Assembly (NCBI GenBank): GCA_037389465.1
Contig: JAZARR010000059.1
Span: 2,627,001 to 2,691,000 of the forward strand
From: Baylisascaris procyonis
Taxonomy: Eukaryota > Nematoda > Chromadorea > Rhabditida > Ascarididae
Length of the DNA: 64,000 nucleotides
Reading direction: 5' to 3'
Shown here in pieces: positions 49,296-60,400 of the stretch (its first letter is position 1; each line of letters opens with the position of its first letter). The notes below the pieces were generated by a model. That model worked only from the letters and a program-made list of their open reading frames with translations, did not search any database and was not told the DNA's origin. The position numbers were made by a program, and so were the translations under genes.

Positions 49296-50544
49296 GGGAA
49301 GCCGATGTCAGAGGACGTTAGGAAGCCTGACCTGAAGCCGTCGTTGAGCGTAGCAAGTGTTCCCGCGACGCCTCCACCGACGCCGACGACCCCCTTCCAG
49401 AAGCCATGCTTACAAAGGCAAGCCATCCTTCTTTTTAAATGTTCGCTCATTCCACAATTCTTGTAGTGAAATTCCTCATTTCGATGAGTGCTGTCGGCAA
49501 ACATTCGATACTGTCATTGCAGTTGTTTTTCAATGCGAAAGGAGCTTATTCAAATGATGTTCGAAGAGAGAGCCAAAATTCTAGGTATTATAATTTTCGA
49601 AGCGTGGATGAGATTCATACTGTTTTTTGATCAAATAACTGTGCGCATGAATCATTCATCCTACATATGGTACGTTAGGAATCTCTGTTTAAGTAATCTA
49701 CTTTGCCAGGAGAACACTCTGAAATCAGACACAACTGATGAGTAATTGGTTGTTTGCGTTCATGCCTGTGGCGGGGGATAAGTACTATGTTATCTAATTG
49801 CGGTCCCTTTGATTACAGTCTTTTTTTCGAATACAGCCCCTTCCTTCCCCGCACAATTAGTCTCCTGAGTTTTGTTCCCACAGAAAAAAAAGGCAGAAAA
49901 CTTTTGTCGCCTTTGCTGAAAATTCGTGATTTTGGTGGTGAAAATTTTTGACTTTTCGAATTTCCTGTCATTGGTCCACATCTTATTTGCGCTTTCCGCC
50001 TTGAAAGCATGAAAAACCAAGATCACTTGTTCCCTCATGAAAGAAGTCTGAGGTTCTGTTCAGGCTGGTATAACGCAACATGTAAAGAAAGTGCGAAGCA
50101 TTAACCACGTTAACTGTAACCTCGTCCTTGTTTAACATTCTGACTGCTCCACTATTGTCTGGAGAAGAGGTGAGTAACTGTCGCCTCACCACCAGCCGTA
50201 ACGCTGAGGTGGAGAGGAGGTTCTCGCTGGCTTCTGCATCCACATTCGGACATGAATCTGCATCTGCAGGATATACTCTACAATACACCATCAATACCCA
50301 ATGTATCCCCTATTGCCATAAGCAAGTGTTATCTATTTTAAAGTCCACTAGCTTCAAAACGGTTTCCTTAATTCTGAATTTCAGTGCAACGTTCATGCAA
50401 AATTGGAAGAAACTGTGTAGTTCAACGAAGTTATCAAACTCAAAGAAGCTTTCTGATGAAGAAACGCCATCGTCATCGAACGATGAAATTGTTGCCGAAG
50501 ATGGATTAGGAAAAAGTGACGAGCTTAAAAGCACTCAACAGTGA
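49296..50544 (+). CDS. Unknown multi-exon gene with a GC-AG intron
   Basis: Exon A (49296-49417) follows GTTGTGCAG. It encodes KPMSEDVRKPDLKPSLSVAS and a Pro/Thr-rich PATPPPTPTTPFQK, and ends CAAAG at a GC donor (GCAAGC). Exon B (49523-49584, after GTCATTGCAG) reads CFSMRKELIQMMFEERAKIL and ends at GTATTA. Exon C starts at about 50168 (VSNCRLTTSRNAEVERRFSL). A, B and C join in phase. The 3' end is uncertain. An acidic Ser-rich frame runs to TGA 50542-50544 (KLSDEETPSSSNDEIVAE), while another acceptor at 51095 offers a different short tail. Low complexity and a helical segment suggest a regulatory or scaffold protein, but the family is unknown. More 5' exons are expected because exon A begins at an acceptor. 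Confidence 0.42.
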
Positions 50545-51095
50545 AATCGATTATCGTTTTGTAAATATCAGTGTGCTTCAACAATGAAATCAACTTTCAC
50601 TTTGTAAAAATGATATCATTTCTCAGAAGTGCCACAGTTTTGCGCTACCGCTTGATTTCGTTTAGCTATATCACACCTCACCATATCTCTCCATTCTCTT
50701 CCTCTTACCGCTTTCTTCTTTCAATGCACCTTAAGAAAGAGTTTCACAATAATACTTAGAAAGTACATAAAGGGAGGATTTTGGTGAGGCGTATATATCG
50801 GTGCAAGCATATGCAAAAATATGTGTACTTGTATGGTTATTTATGTGAAGTATACTGTTTTGATGTGCCATTAATGGCGTTTTCTTGTTTATGAGTTACT
50901 CAAGAAAGAATGCGGAGAAAATATCTAATTCATACGTGCTTTCGCATAAATACGTTCTTAATACACATTTTCATCCATATTCACATTTTCATCACTCTCT
51001 CATTCGTGTCTCTAATCCCTCTTACCCTTTCTCGAGAGCTCATTCTTCTCAGTATATGTGACCTTCGATGAAATAGGAAAGACTTTTGCTTTCAG

Positions 51096-51146
51096 ATGGA
51101 CCCAAAATCGTCGACTTCATATATGAGGCGAAGATCTCAAGACTAG
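51096..51146 (+). CDS. Candidate alternative last exon of the 49.3-kb gene
   Basis: TTTTGCTTTCAG precedes ATG GAC CCA and a 16-codon phase-0 frame MDPKSSTSYMRRRSQD ending in TAG. It would follow exon C if that exon ends at CAA|GTGTTA (about 50325). The acceptor is strong but the exon is short. Confidence 0.28.
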   Translation: MDPKSSTSYMRRRSQD

Positions 51147-51149
51147 TCG

Positions 51150-52070
51150 GAAGCAAGAAAGGCAATAAAATGTGGAGTTTAATATCCAAATGCAATGAAA
51201 ATTAGTAAGAATAATTCTTCGACGATGCTGGATTTAGACGTGACGAATTCCTCCACGTGAAAGGTGGAATCTCCTTCAGGCTCACTTCCCCTTCCTCCTA
51301 AAATGACTACAAAGAGTTCAAATTTCGGGCCAGAAGTCTTATGAAGTTTAGACCCACTGCACTAAAAAACTCAAACCCAAAAATTTCCCCATGACTGGAG
51401 CATCCATAGGTCCCGATCGAGCAGTTTGTCCTATGCTAGTTACTTGCAACAGCCTCACGTTTTCGCGGCAAGGGACGAATGAAAGGACCGCACTGGGGGA
51501 GTCATCCTACAACTTTAGAACTTCAGGCGTGAACGAGGCGCACTAAAATCTATGCGAATTTTACGAGCAAGGATATTCTGAAGATGCGAGCTTTCGCATC
51601 CTCGACATGACGGACAGAAAGACATCTCCCTAGAGTCAACCAGAGAACCTCAGCGTTCTTCAGTTTCTAAGATCGATGAGTTATGATGAGGTGCTCACAG
51701 GTCTCTAGCAATGCCTCAGAGTATCAGAAGAAACCTCCAGCGAAAACTTCCTAAATCTTGAAACTCTCAGACTTCTCGAGTTTCCAAAGATTCTGGCTGG
51801 AAGAATTTTGGGTTTCGGCCGCTGACCTGCTTATGATGCGAGAATTCGAGTGACTGTACTAATAATTCTAACTGAAATGATCTCACTCATCGGAAGAGGT
51901 TGGGGGGGGGGGTAGGGTGGAATAAAATAGACGAAGTACCACTATCGCAAAGGTGGACTAGAAATGAGAGTGCATGCAGCGTGCTGAGAGGATGCGGGTG
52001 ACCACCGGTAAATATTTAGGGATTCAACGAAAATGACATCTGAAAGCGAAAATAACAACACAACCACTGA
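51150..52070. other. GC-richer intergenic block, no gene
   Basis: The block 51240-51850 is less AT-rich than its surroundings and has stops in all frames. It may be an old DNA transposon or repeat, but no terminal repeats or motifs were identified. A poly-G run lies at 51902. Confidence 0.35.
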
Positions 52071-52226
52071 CATATTCCATCATATAATACAGCTCATAAT
52101 ACCAAGTGCGAGGTATAAGAGCGAAAAATAACGTTGTGTGGAGTTGAAATTACACTTGCACCAGCCGTTGATCACAATATGCATCTCCCAAATATGGCCA
52201 TGGTAGCATTCATAAGTGGTATTTCG

Positions 52227-52228
<2 letters not shown>

Positions 52229-52279
<51 letters not shown>
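52229..52279. repeat. (TA)n microsatellite
   Basis: About 25 TA units. Confidence 0.95.
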
Positions 52280-52283
<4 letters not shown>

Positions 52284-52422
52284 GCATTCATCAAGGCCAC
52301 ATAGCTCCATTCTGAGAAAAAAATTTATAAGCATACATAAGTTGCTTCTCAAATCCTAGAAAATCACTACGGGAAAATGCATTAGAGCAAGAAGATTCTC
52401 CCTCTACGTTCATGTTCAGCTA

Positions 52423-52765
52423 GTGAAGCTTAAAAATTTGACAGCGATTGCTGAGGATAGTGGGGGATACAACCGACAGCCACAGTTAGCGCCGCTCTCT
52501 GGCAGTTTCCTTACGATTGTAATGTCCCTTGGGAATTGCCAAAATCTACATGCAAGCATCAAACCTCGGCCTTGCTTGATTTTTATAGGAGAAGTAAGTC
52601 ATCATCTTTTTTTTTTAAAGAGTCGATTCTTTAAAAATTCTTTAAAAAAGACCGCAGGAACCAACTGGATCAGAGAAGCATTGATTCGGGACAAGTGGAA
52701 GCGATATGAAGAGACCTTCATTCGTAATGAATGCTAGTTGATTGAAATAAATAAATAAATAAATA
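52423..52765 (+). mobile_element. Possible LINE 3' end with (AAAT)n tail
   Basis: A 104-codon plus frame ends TNWIREALIRDKWKRYEETF and a stop, followed within 15 bp by AAATAAATAAATAAATAAAT (about 52746-52765). A basic tail with spaced Trp followed by a short tandem repeat fits the 3' end of RTE-like LINEs. The upstream part of the frame is not recognised. Confidence 0.3.
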
Positions 52766-52978
52766 TGTTGTCGGTACTAAAAAAGGAGGGAGATAGTGCC
52801 CAGCGGCTATGTATATGATTTTAGGTGTCTATTTTGTGATTCATTAAGGGGTTGCATAGCGACTGAGTGAAAAAAAATCAGAAGAAGCGTTCAATAATGT
52901 AAGAGCAACAATCTGTTGGATGTAACATGGGATAACAGTGACAGGTGGATAAACATGAGGAGGGCGTGAACTTTGCTC

Positions 52979-53421
52979 CTTCGATCCATCGCGAGAGGCC
53001 ACAAACGGCTTGAGGGGATCGTAAAGCGCAAAATGGAAGCGCCGGAGTTCGGCCAAAGAACCGTTCGAAAAACAATTATTGCATACTGAGTTCATCATTC
53101 CCATGAAGGGATTTAAAATATCTCTTCAGTTTTCATGCATAGAAAACTGAATTACAGAAGTGAAAATCTAATCACTCTTCTTAAACGATGATCCCATAAT
53201 TCAGGGAACCATGGAATGTGACCATACGGCGTTTCTTGTTTATGGCGTCTATCGCGAGACACCATAAAGTGCCGTGATGTTCCGAAGTGATCCACCGAAT
53301 TATTCGGTAGAATACACGGATATGCAAGCAAACCTATGAGCCAGGAATTAAAAAATGAGAGAGCAAAGGATGTGACCTCTGCGCTTGGCGTCTATAGCAA
53401 GACACCATAAACTACCGTAAT
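52979..53421. repeat. Dispersed repeat with three related copies
   Basis: GGCGTCTATCGCGAGACACC (53244 onward) recurs as a slightly different copy at 53387 (GGCGTCTATAGCAAGACACC). Both continue with ATAAA.T.CCGT. A weaker relative, CCATCGCGAGAGGCCACAAA, is at about 52984. Spacing between the first two is about 143 bp. It is probably a multi-copy element unit. Confidence 0.6.
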
Positions 53422-54128
53422 CTTTAGTTAAGCGACGCGAAAACACTCCTGTGGCATCTTTGAGGCAACCACGAGCCACTAATGATCGCTAATATTCGCT
53501 TACGCTTAATTCGAAAAAGAGAGCGAGTCGGTTTAAAAAATTTAAACACTCCTGTTTCTCTGCTCATTGTGCGAATTTCGAAAAGGTGAAACAATCATTT
53601 CAACGCTCTCTTTGTAGGCTTTCAAATGTATCTATTCTCAGCGCGATTGAGCTAAGCAGAAGACTAAAGCAATCAAAAAGATTCTATCGGAAAAGTGACC
53701 AATTTTTTGCTCAAATCGTGTGTATTGGTGGTACCCAATATGTATAGAAAAAAAAATTAGAAAAAATATGGCTAACAAAAAAGTTTACATTTGAAACTTT
53801 AAAGCGCTACAAGTAAGTAAGTGATTGAAAAAATACTATTAAATTGTATATAGAAGTGATCGCTGTGAAAAGCTGCACATTTTGCAAAAAAAAAAAATCA
53901 AAAAAATCCGTTGACACTGAAAAATGAAATTTCAAAAAAAATTTCAGTATGGAGAATTTTAAAAAAATTTTGACACCATTTAAAAGAGAATTTAATTCTG
54001 AATGGAATAAACCAAACTCCATAGAAACTGATGCAGTTCTAACTCACTTACAGCCTTTTTAATTTCCAACTTTTTTGAACTTTAAAGGCTTCTAGCTGTT
54101 TCAAATTTTGAAAAAATTTCAAAAATTT

Positions 54129-54560
54129 TCACATCATCGAAACCCACTCATTAAGATCTTTCATTTGATATAAGGATGAATGAAATCGATGCCGAAAAAT
54201 TTTTCTGAAAATACCATAAGGATCGGAAAAACGCGATTTTGCGGGTTCCACAACGCGGTGAATTTTGAAGGAATTTGAAATTTTCAACTTCCATTCAAGT
54301 AAGCCCGCCGAGTTCTCATCAAACGTCAAAAGCCCCATTGTGCCAACTTCACCCCGCGCCGAGATACGGAGTCGTCGAAAACGGCAAAATCGTGATTTTG
54401 GGAATTCTGGTGGAACGATTCGGGTAGGGGGGTGAGTAACATTTTGGATCATGTGATATATTTTCGGGTACTACTCGCTATTCGAAGGTCACTGGAGTTG
54501 TTTTCAACTCCCTACGATAACCGAGTGCCGAGAAATCGGCCCCGCAATTTCAGGCCCCAT
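54129..54560 (-). repeat. Coding-like strongylid repeat unit
   Basis: A minus frame of 107 codons (RFRRLRISARGEVGTMGLLT and so on) covers this block. Just beyond it, at about 54580-54640, the words GTGCCACAACACGGTGAAATTCC echo GGTTCCACAACGCGGTGAATTTT at 54244. The block therefore contains diverged internal repeats. That pattern fits a high-copy repeat more than a gene. Confidence 0.4.
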
Positions 54561-55189
54561 AGTTAAGAGTGGTAATTGCTTATTGCAAGTGCCACAACAC
54601 GGTGAAATTCCTTTTAATTCGGTAAATTGCACTACCCATGTGTTAATAGTGTTTGATTATCTATCGAATGAGTACATGTATGCGGATATCCGCCGACTCA
54701 TTCTCGGTCTATGACAACCCGCTCCCTCCCCACCGGATAGCTTTGAAAAGGTAAGCTAAAATTGAGCATTAAGGTTAAAATCCACTTCCAATACAAAGTC
54801 TCCCAAGGTCCTGAAAGTTTGAAAAAAATCGACTCATTCAAACTCCAGTTATTCCAGATTGAAATTTCAGTTCAGTGGGAATGGTACCTTCACGGGGTTT
54901 ATTTCACTATCCCCCTTCAATTTTACAACTTGTGGCTCACCCCATCGAGTCACAAATGCTAGAAAGAATAGAATAAAGAAAGAATTAGAAACAACGAATA
55001 AATCTGAAAGAAAATATAGCATTTGAATGTTAACTATGAAATTTCAGTATTTTTGAAATTTCAGGAAATTTAAAATTCGAAACATATCCAAAAACCATAG
55101 GTGTCTGAAGATCGTGAATACCGAAAGATTAAAAAAAAGAAAACAAAAAAATTTCAATTTTAACGAAAGATATCGTCGGAAATGACAAA

Positions 55190-55690
55190 ATAATTTAGTG
55201 ATGTTCTATATATAATAGAATAGATTCTACATATAATAGAATAGAATAGAAAGACTCTAAAATTTCTCAGTTTCTTTATGATTTATTAGTAAACCTATGA
55301 TGGAGCTGAGATTGAAATGTTTTAAATGATACATAGATACAGTCAAATTCCCAGCCTGTACAACATTTTCCGAAAGGCAATTCCAAGCCTAAATCACTCT
55401 GTACTAGAAACTGTGTAGAACGTTTTTCAGCGAGCATGTCGTGCGAGCCAACTGAAAACGTTGACCATGGCGACTGCGATGAGGAGCGAAAGCAAAGAGA
55501 CTCTCGAAGGATAAATCAAAAAATGCATGGATAATTTCATAGCATAATGCCAAATCAAGCATTACTCTTCTATATTCTAAACTCTTAAGCTCGAAAATCT
55601 TGTCGTAGAAGACGGTGAAAAGTAGTGCTGCTTCAGAAGCCCCAGGCTTGAATAAACTTTGAAACTACTTGAAACTTAGGGGCTTCGCGC
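55190..55690 (-). mobile_element. CR1-like LINE 3' terminus
   Basis: On the minus strand an open frame reads ELKSLEYRRVMLDLALCYEI, then HAFFDLSFESLFAFAPHRSR and RFQLARTTC, ending in a stop at about 55420. After a frameshift it continues as LGLELPFGKC. This matches the C-terminal block of nematode CR1-like elements (SLEYRRxxxDL, xxYKIxHG, and an RxxLWNSLP region). The 3' end passes into TTCTA-type tandem repeats at about 55205-55255, a typical LINE tail. The element is 5'-truncated. Confidence 0.7.
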
Positions 55691-55825
55691 CCACTTAAGG
55701 CAGCGGCGCTTGGTGGCTTTCGAGCTGTTATAAACGTAATGACCACTTGTGGGGTCTGTCAGCTCAAACGAGAGGTTAGAAGGCCACAAAGCGTGACATC
55801 GATGCGAAGCAATAGTATTATGTAA

Positions 55826-56689
55826 ATGTTTGGTCGTCTGTGTCTGAGCCAAATTGTTTTGCTCCTTTCTGAGTTTTGCACGTTTATCGCAACGAATGCA
55901 GAGTTTCGCAGGGCTCTGATGTCGGAGGTAAATGTAAAGGCGTCGCTTATCTCACTTGTCGTGATGTGCCTATTGTGCTCTGGTCTCGTTTATGCTATTC
56001 AACGGACTCAGCGAATGAAGATCGAAGGCATTGCGATTGGAAGCGTCAGAAAGAGATGTTTCCATTAAATAAAAGAGGAGCACTAATTGAGACACTATTG
56101 TACTTTGTTATAAGAATCATTTATGAGCTTTATTATTCACTAAAATGATTTCAGCATTAAGGCGCATATTTCCTATAGGGAGGGGATATATTTGATGTAT
56201 TCGTTTATGTTGAGTCCTGAGCGGAATGTTCATAATGCGATAATTTTTTGATCCATTAGAAAAGGTTTGTCATTGTTATAAACAGACACATGAAATCACT
56301 AAGCGCAATAAAACTTGTGCGCAAAGAGATAACGGAAAAGGAATGCGCAATGATCAGTTCAGCTTAAGGTTGATTGAGTTCAACTGTACAAGTTGCAGGT
56401 ACGAGGAAGGAAGATATCTATCTTTTCTCATGGAAAGCACAACAAATTCTAAAACAACGGTGCGCGTTGTGATTTAAAAACCCTCTCAGTGCTATTCAAC
56501 AGGTCACAAAGGGTTGTTATTGTGTATGTGCGGAATTCGCTGAAGTGGGAAGAGGAAATGGATCGTTTTCGGATGTTTTTCCATTTAGCTGTAGATTGGT
56601 CTTTGGCCGCAGATGTGGTGGTGTTGACTGATGATGTTGCCTTCATTTCATATCTGGAAATGTATTCTAGGCTTTCATACGTCTGTTGA
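55826..56689 (+). CDS. Possible single-pass receptor-like gene with SEFIR-like exon
   Basis: An exon after GAATGCAG (about 55907) encodes EVNVKASLISLVVMCLLCSG and LVYAIQRTQRMKIEG, which is a membrane helix with a basic cytosolic flank. A second exon at about 56501, after TATTCAACAG, reads SQRVVIVYVRNSLKWEEEMD, then VDWSLAADVVVLTDDVAF, ending in TGA at 56687. The strand-helix-DWxxxADVVVLTDD pattern faintly recalls SEFIR domains of IL-17 receptors, where such a domain follows the membrane helix. The splice phase between the two exons could not be closed, and the middle of a SEFIR domain is missing. The idea is tentative. Confidence 0.25.
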
Positions 56690-57447
56690 GGTTTTTGTTG
56701 GATAAAGAAGGAGGGAGGGGAGAGGGGAGAGTGGTATCGGAACCTATTTCGATATTACTCGACTAAGATTGCTTAAGCGATTGTAGTAATATGTTCACAT
56801 TTGGAATCATCTGATGCGTCTTATTTGTTAAATATAAGAAGAGACAAGAAGAACACTGTTAAAATGAGGGAGAGGGGGAGGATTTTGTTTAAAAACGGTC
56901 ACTATTCAATTGTCATAGAAAACAAAAGGCAGTTGTGGAAATAATCACACTACACCGGATTAGCCACCTTCTTTTTAGGTCCTGGAGATACGTTCTCTTC
57001 TTGTCCTCCCTCAATGAACCTCTCTGTGTTTCCGTCGTAACATTCGACGTTGTTGAAGCTTTCTGTACTGTTGATATGCTTTGTTAGTGTTTGATGTGCA
57101 GAAATAAATCTCGCTTAATATGATCCTTTCAAGAATCTTCGCCCATTCTCCCTTCCCTCCTCACCGACCATCAGTAGAGATTTTAGATCAAGTCGTCTTC
57201 AATGCGGTAATGCTTAAGAAAATTGGCAGCAGAGCTTACTCTATGCTGTAATATTTAGGTGATTCTTTGACGTGAATATTCGATGTTCTTCCAAAATTTT
57301 TGTTAGAACGCCACGAATGCGAAATTGCATCTCTTCGCTCGTTTCACCGTTGCAAAGTTCCCTGCTGTTCTCAATGTTGTTCCATTATTTTTAATGGCAC
57401 CTGTTGTTTGCAGGAGATGACCTCTTGTATATGACTGACCAGCGGCA
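56690..57447. other. Intergenic, 5' flank of epg-7
   Basis: Includes a purine-rich run at about 56709-56732 and a candidate acceptor CTTCTTTTTAG at 56968-56978. A 35-codon frame WRYVLFLSSLNEPL... follows that acceptor, but it lacks a partner exon. Confidence 0.35.
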
Positions 57448-60400
57448 ATGTTTTATGTATTTTACGTGAACCAGGGCTATATGCAACCCCTGGAAGTGAC
57501 TGCAGCTTTGGGCACCGTTCATAAGCTGCAGGCTGCAATCGAAGAGGCGACACATGTTCCGCTAGCTGAACAGGTTATTTTTTGCTGTTGTTCTTCATCT
57601 TCCATGTCCCCCAGTTTTGCTTTTCTTGTTGAGGCGGTCAACAATAGTGCGCAGCATTCCCATTCCCTGTATGTTTCGAGTCGGGGCTGCTATCAAGACA
57701 GCGAAAGGAGGAATTCGAATCCTCAACCACCGCTCTCTCTGCCTCCTCGCATTCCTCAAGAATCGCATCCTGACTAATCAACTGTTGTGGTGGCCGAATA
57801 TGGGCGCAGGACTCCGTAATTTTTGATCTACCGAGACCTTGTCTGATTAAAAACGCTGAGGAATCAAAAATGCAGATTTTTTTCGAAACAAAGAATTTTT
57901 CCTGAGATCTGAGTTAAATGCGTTCCCGGTTTCGGTGGCGAATGGCTTTGACCTGAACGTCCTCTTCGCTAGATGCCATTGTCTGGGTCTTTCATTTTCC
58001 TCAGTAACCTAAATTTTATCTTCGACATCTTCGCGATAAACCTTTAATTAACCTGGATGTCGTCAGAAGGTTTAATTTTCTTTCCTTCAAAGTGCATCAG
58101 GCTTCTCTGAATGCTTCGCATTTCTTTACTGCCCTCAATGAAGTCGCCTTCTCGAATCAGCTCACTGCAATTTTTGTGGAATGAAGTCATCACCTTATAT
58201 GGTGAACTCTTAAATTAACTTGTTCTTCCAATTGTCGAAACTTGTACTTTTATTGCATTGTGCTGAAGTTTTAGAAAAATGAATAGCCTGCTCTGCCTCC
58301 TTTCTTCCTCAGTATCTCTCTCTTTCACCAAAACGGATCGAAGTTAATGATGGTGCCGATCACGATCAAGATCCGAGTCGGATTTAACCCTCTAGTATTA
58401 GACCGTCACCAAGACCGATACTACCTCTTTTAGGTGTAGTTCTGCAACTAGAATGTTCCTTTTAAGATGTTTGTGTTTTCAAATGTGGCTTCAGTTCGTT
58501 ACTTAATTAATTTATTTAATATTCAGAGTAACACTGCTTTAGGAGGCGCTACGCTCATTCTTTTCTAGCCTCCGAAACTTTTTGTTCCCATTGCATTTCA
58601 TAACCGAGGCGCTCAATCCATCGCCATGTAACGATGAGTTAAATCTTGTTCTGGCTTCGATTGAGTGACAGACTCTAATTTTTCTTAGCTAATCATCAGG
58701 CCGAGAGCAGATTTAATTATGATTTGAATGAAACTCAGATATTAGGGAATTCGTAGCTTATGGGGTTTCATTCGATCACTATGCTAGCGTTGTGACCAAC
58801 AGCTAATCTTCTTGAATGCATGCAAAGTATTTTAGTATCGTATTTTTCGATATGCTGATGCTCTAGGTGTTGCTAGTTTCGGGTGGCGATGGCTTGCAAT
58901 CGGATCGTCCAGTGGCGCACTATCAAGGCGCTGGTACAGACTCAAATCCGGTTTTTCTCTTTTGCAAGCTTTCGAAAGGGGAGAGCCAGGATTCGGCAAC
59001 TCCACAGGAGAACGCGGAGTTGAATGAAATGTGTACAGGTATGGTATATAGTCTTTTGATGTGAACACATTTGGCGATGAATTTCCATTTGGGGATGGAA
59101 TAATAATGACTAGCCTTGTTGAAGTGTCTTCCTAGTTGTTATAGGAAAGATGTTCGTTTGTACGACCGAATCTGGAGTGTGAGTGCGTTCCAGTGGAGCA
59201 ATAGAAGCTCGTTTACTACGAGTAACAGAGTCACACGACGATAAGTAGCGAAAGACACAAACACTGATTAGCAATCAAGACCGCAGCCTATTTGTAGCCT
59301 CGGCTACAGCCCCCGAAGGTATGGGAGGTCATAATCCACACGGAAGAGATACCACATCAAGATCAAACAAATGTGAGCATGCAACCTGTTACACAAATAA
59401 AGATCACCACGATCACTGCGATCACAGAACTTGATCACAACAGATCACTCATTAACTTTTGGAAGTAAAAAATTTATGCAGGCTTCTGTAAGGATAGTCT
59501 AATAAACCGTAAAGCACTTGCAGTGAATGTACGTTTCATGTCAAGAAGTGAGAAGGTTAATCTTGGGTGTGAGTAATTGGTACTGAAGAAAAAGAGATAA
59601 ATGTGGCATAATCACAGAAATTAGGCGGTACGCGATTTCAAAGGATTAATAATACGAATGATCTATTTCCACTTTTCTAAGAAATTGAATTTTTTCACTG
59701 TGATGTTTTCAGATCGTTTAGTTTCACTTAGTATCTCATAGCTAATTGAATGTGGGAAGATTTCGATTCTAATTCGTCGTTGAACTGAGGTATATAGTAC
59801 TACCACACTTTGTTATGATCATTGAACATATCATTGCTCATAGAGGATGGTGTTAATCAAGAGATTTTTTCGCTTCCTCTACCGTCGCCCTCCAGCCCCA
59901 GCCATCTCTCTCACCTTCTCTCCTGCATATCTTTTCCCGTCGATAAAAGCACAAAACTTCATAACGGAATAACCGTTCCTTTGAACGACTCGTGAATTGC
60001 AAATGAAAAGAATAAAGAAATATGAGCATACTTTAGTGAACATTGAAGCAGGACGGACATTAAGCTGCAAAAGATCCGTTGAATTGTGGCGATTGGCTTG
60101 ACGTTCCATCGTTTTAGCAATTCAGATGAATGTGTCCGTTGTTTCAAACCAGCGCACGTATGCAGATGTGAAGCTATTCGATGATGGCTGTGTAAGCCAA
60201 AGTATCGCATGTAAAAAGCTCGATGCATTGGCAAATAATTCGATGTAGGTTTGCCATCAAGTTTCCATAAATTGCGGGGAGGGGGGGGGAAGAACTCTAA
60301 GTAAGATAGGCTAGTAAGGATAATAGCGGTTCTCATCTATAATATATAACTTTGACCACTTAATCATATGTTACAAGCTTAAGCGATGAAGCTTTAAAGG

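Noticed and set aside
57690..57760. T-arm-like GAGGAATTCGAATCCTC inside epg-7 intron 1
   Set aside because: The stem is perfect, but no acceptor, D-arm or anticodon arm pairs with it on either strand, so a tRNA gene is not supported.
57448..57777. 109-codon reading of epg-7 exon 1 continued past 57573
   Set aside because: The family match stops at GAACAG|GTTATT and resumes exactly at the 58867 exon, so the extension is intron.
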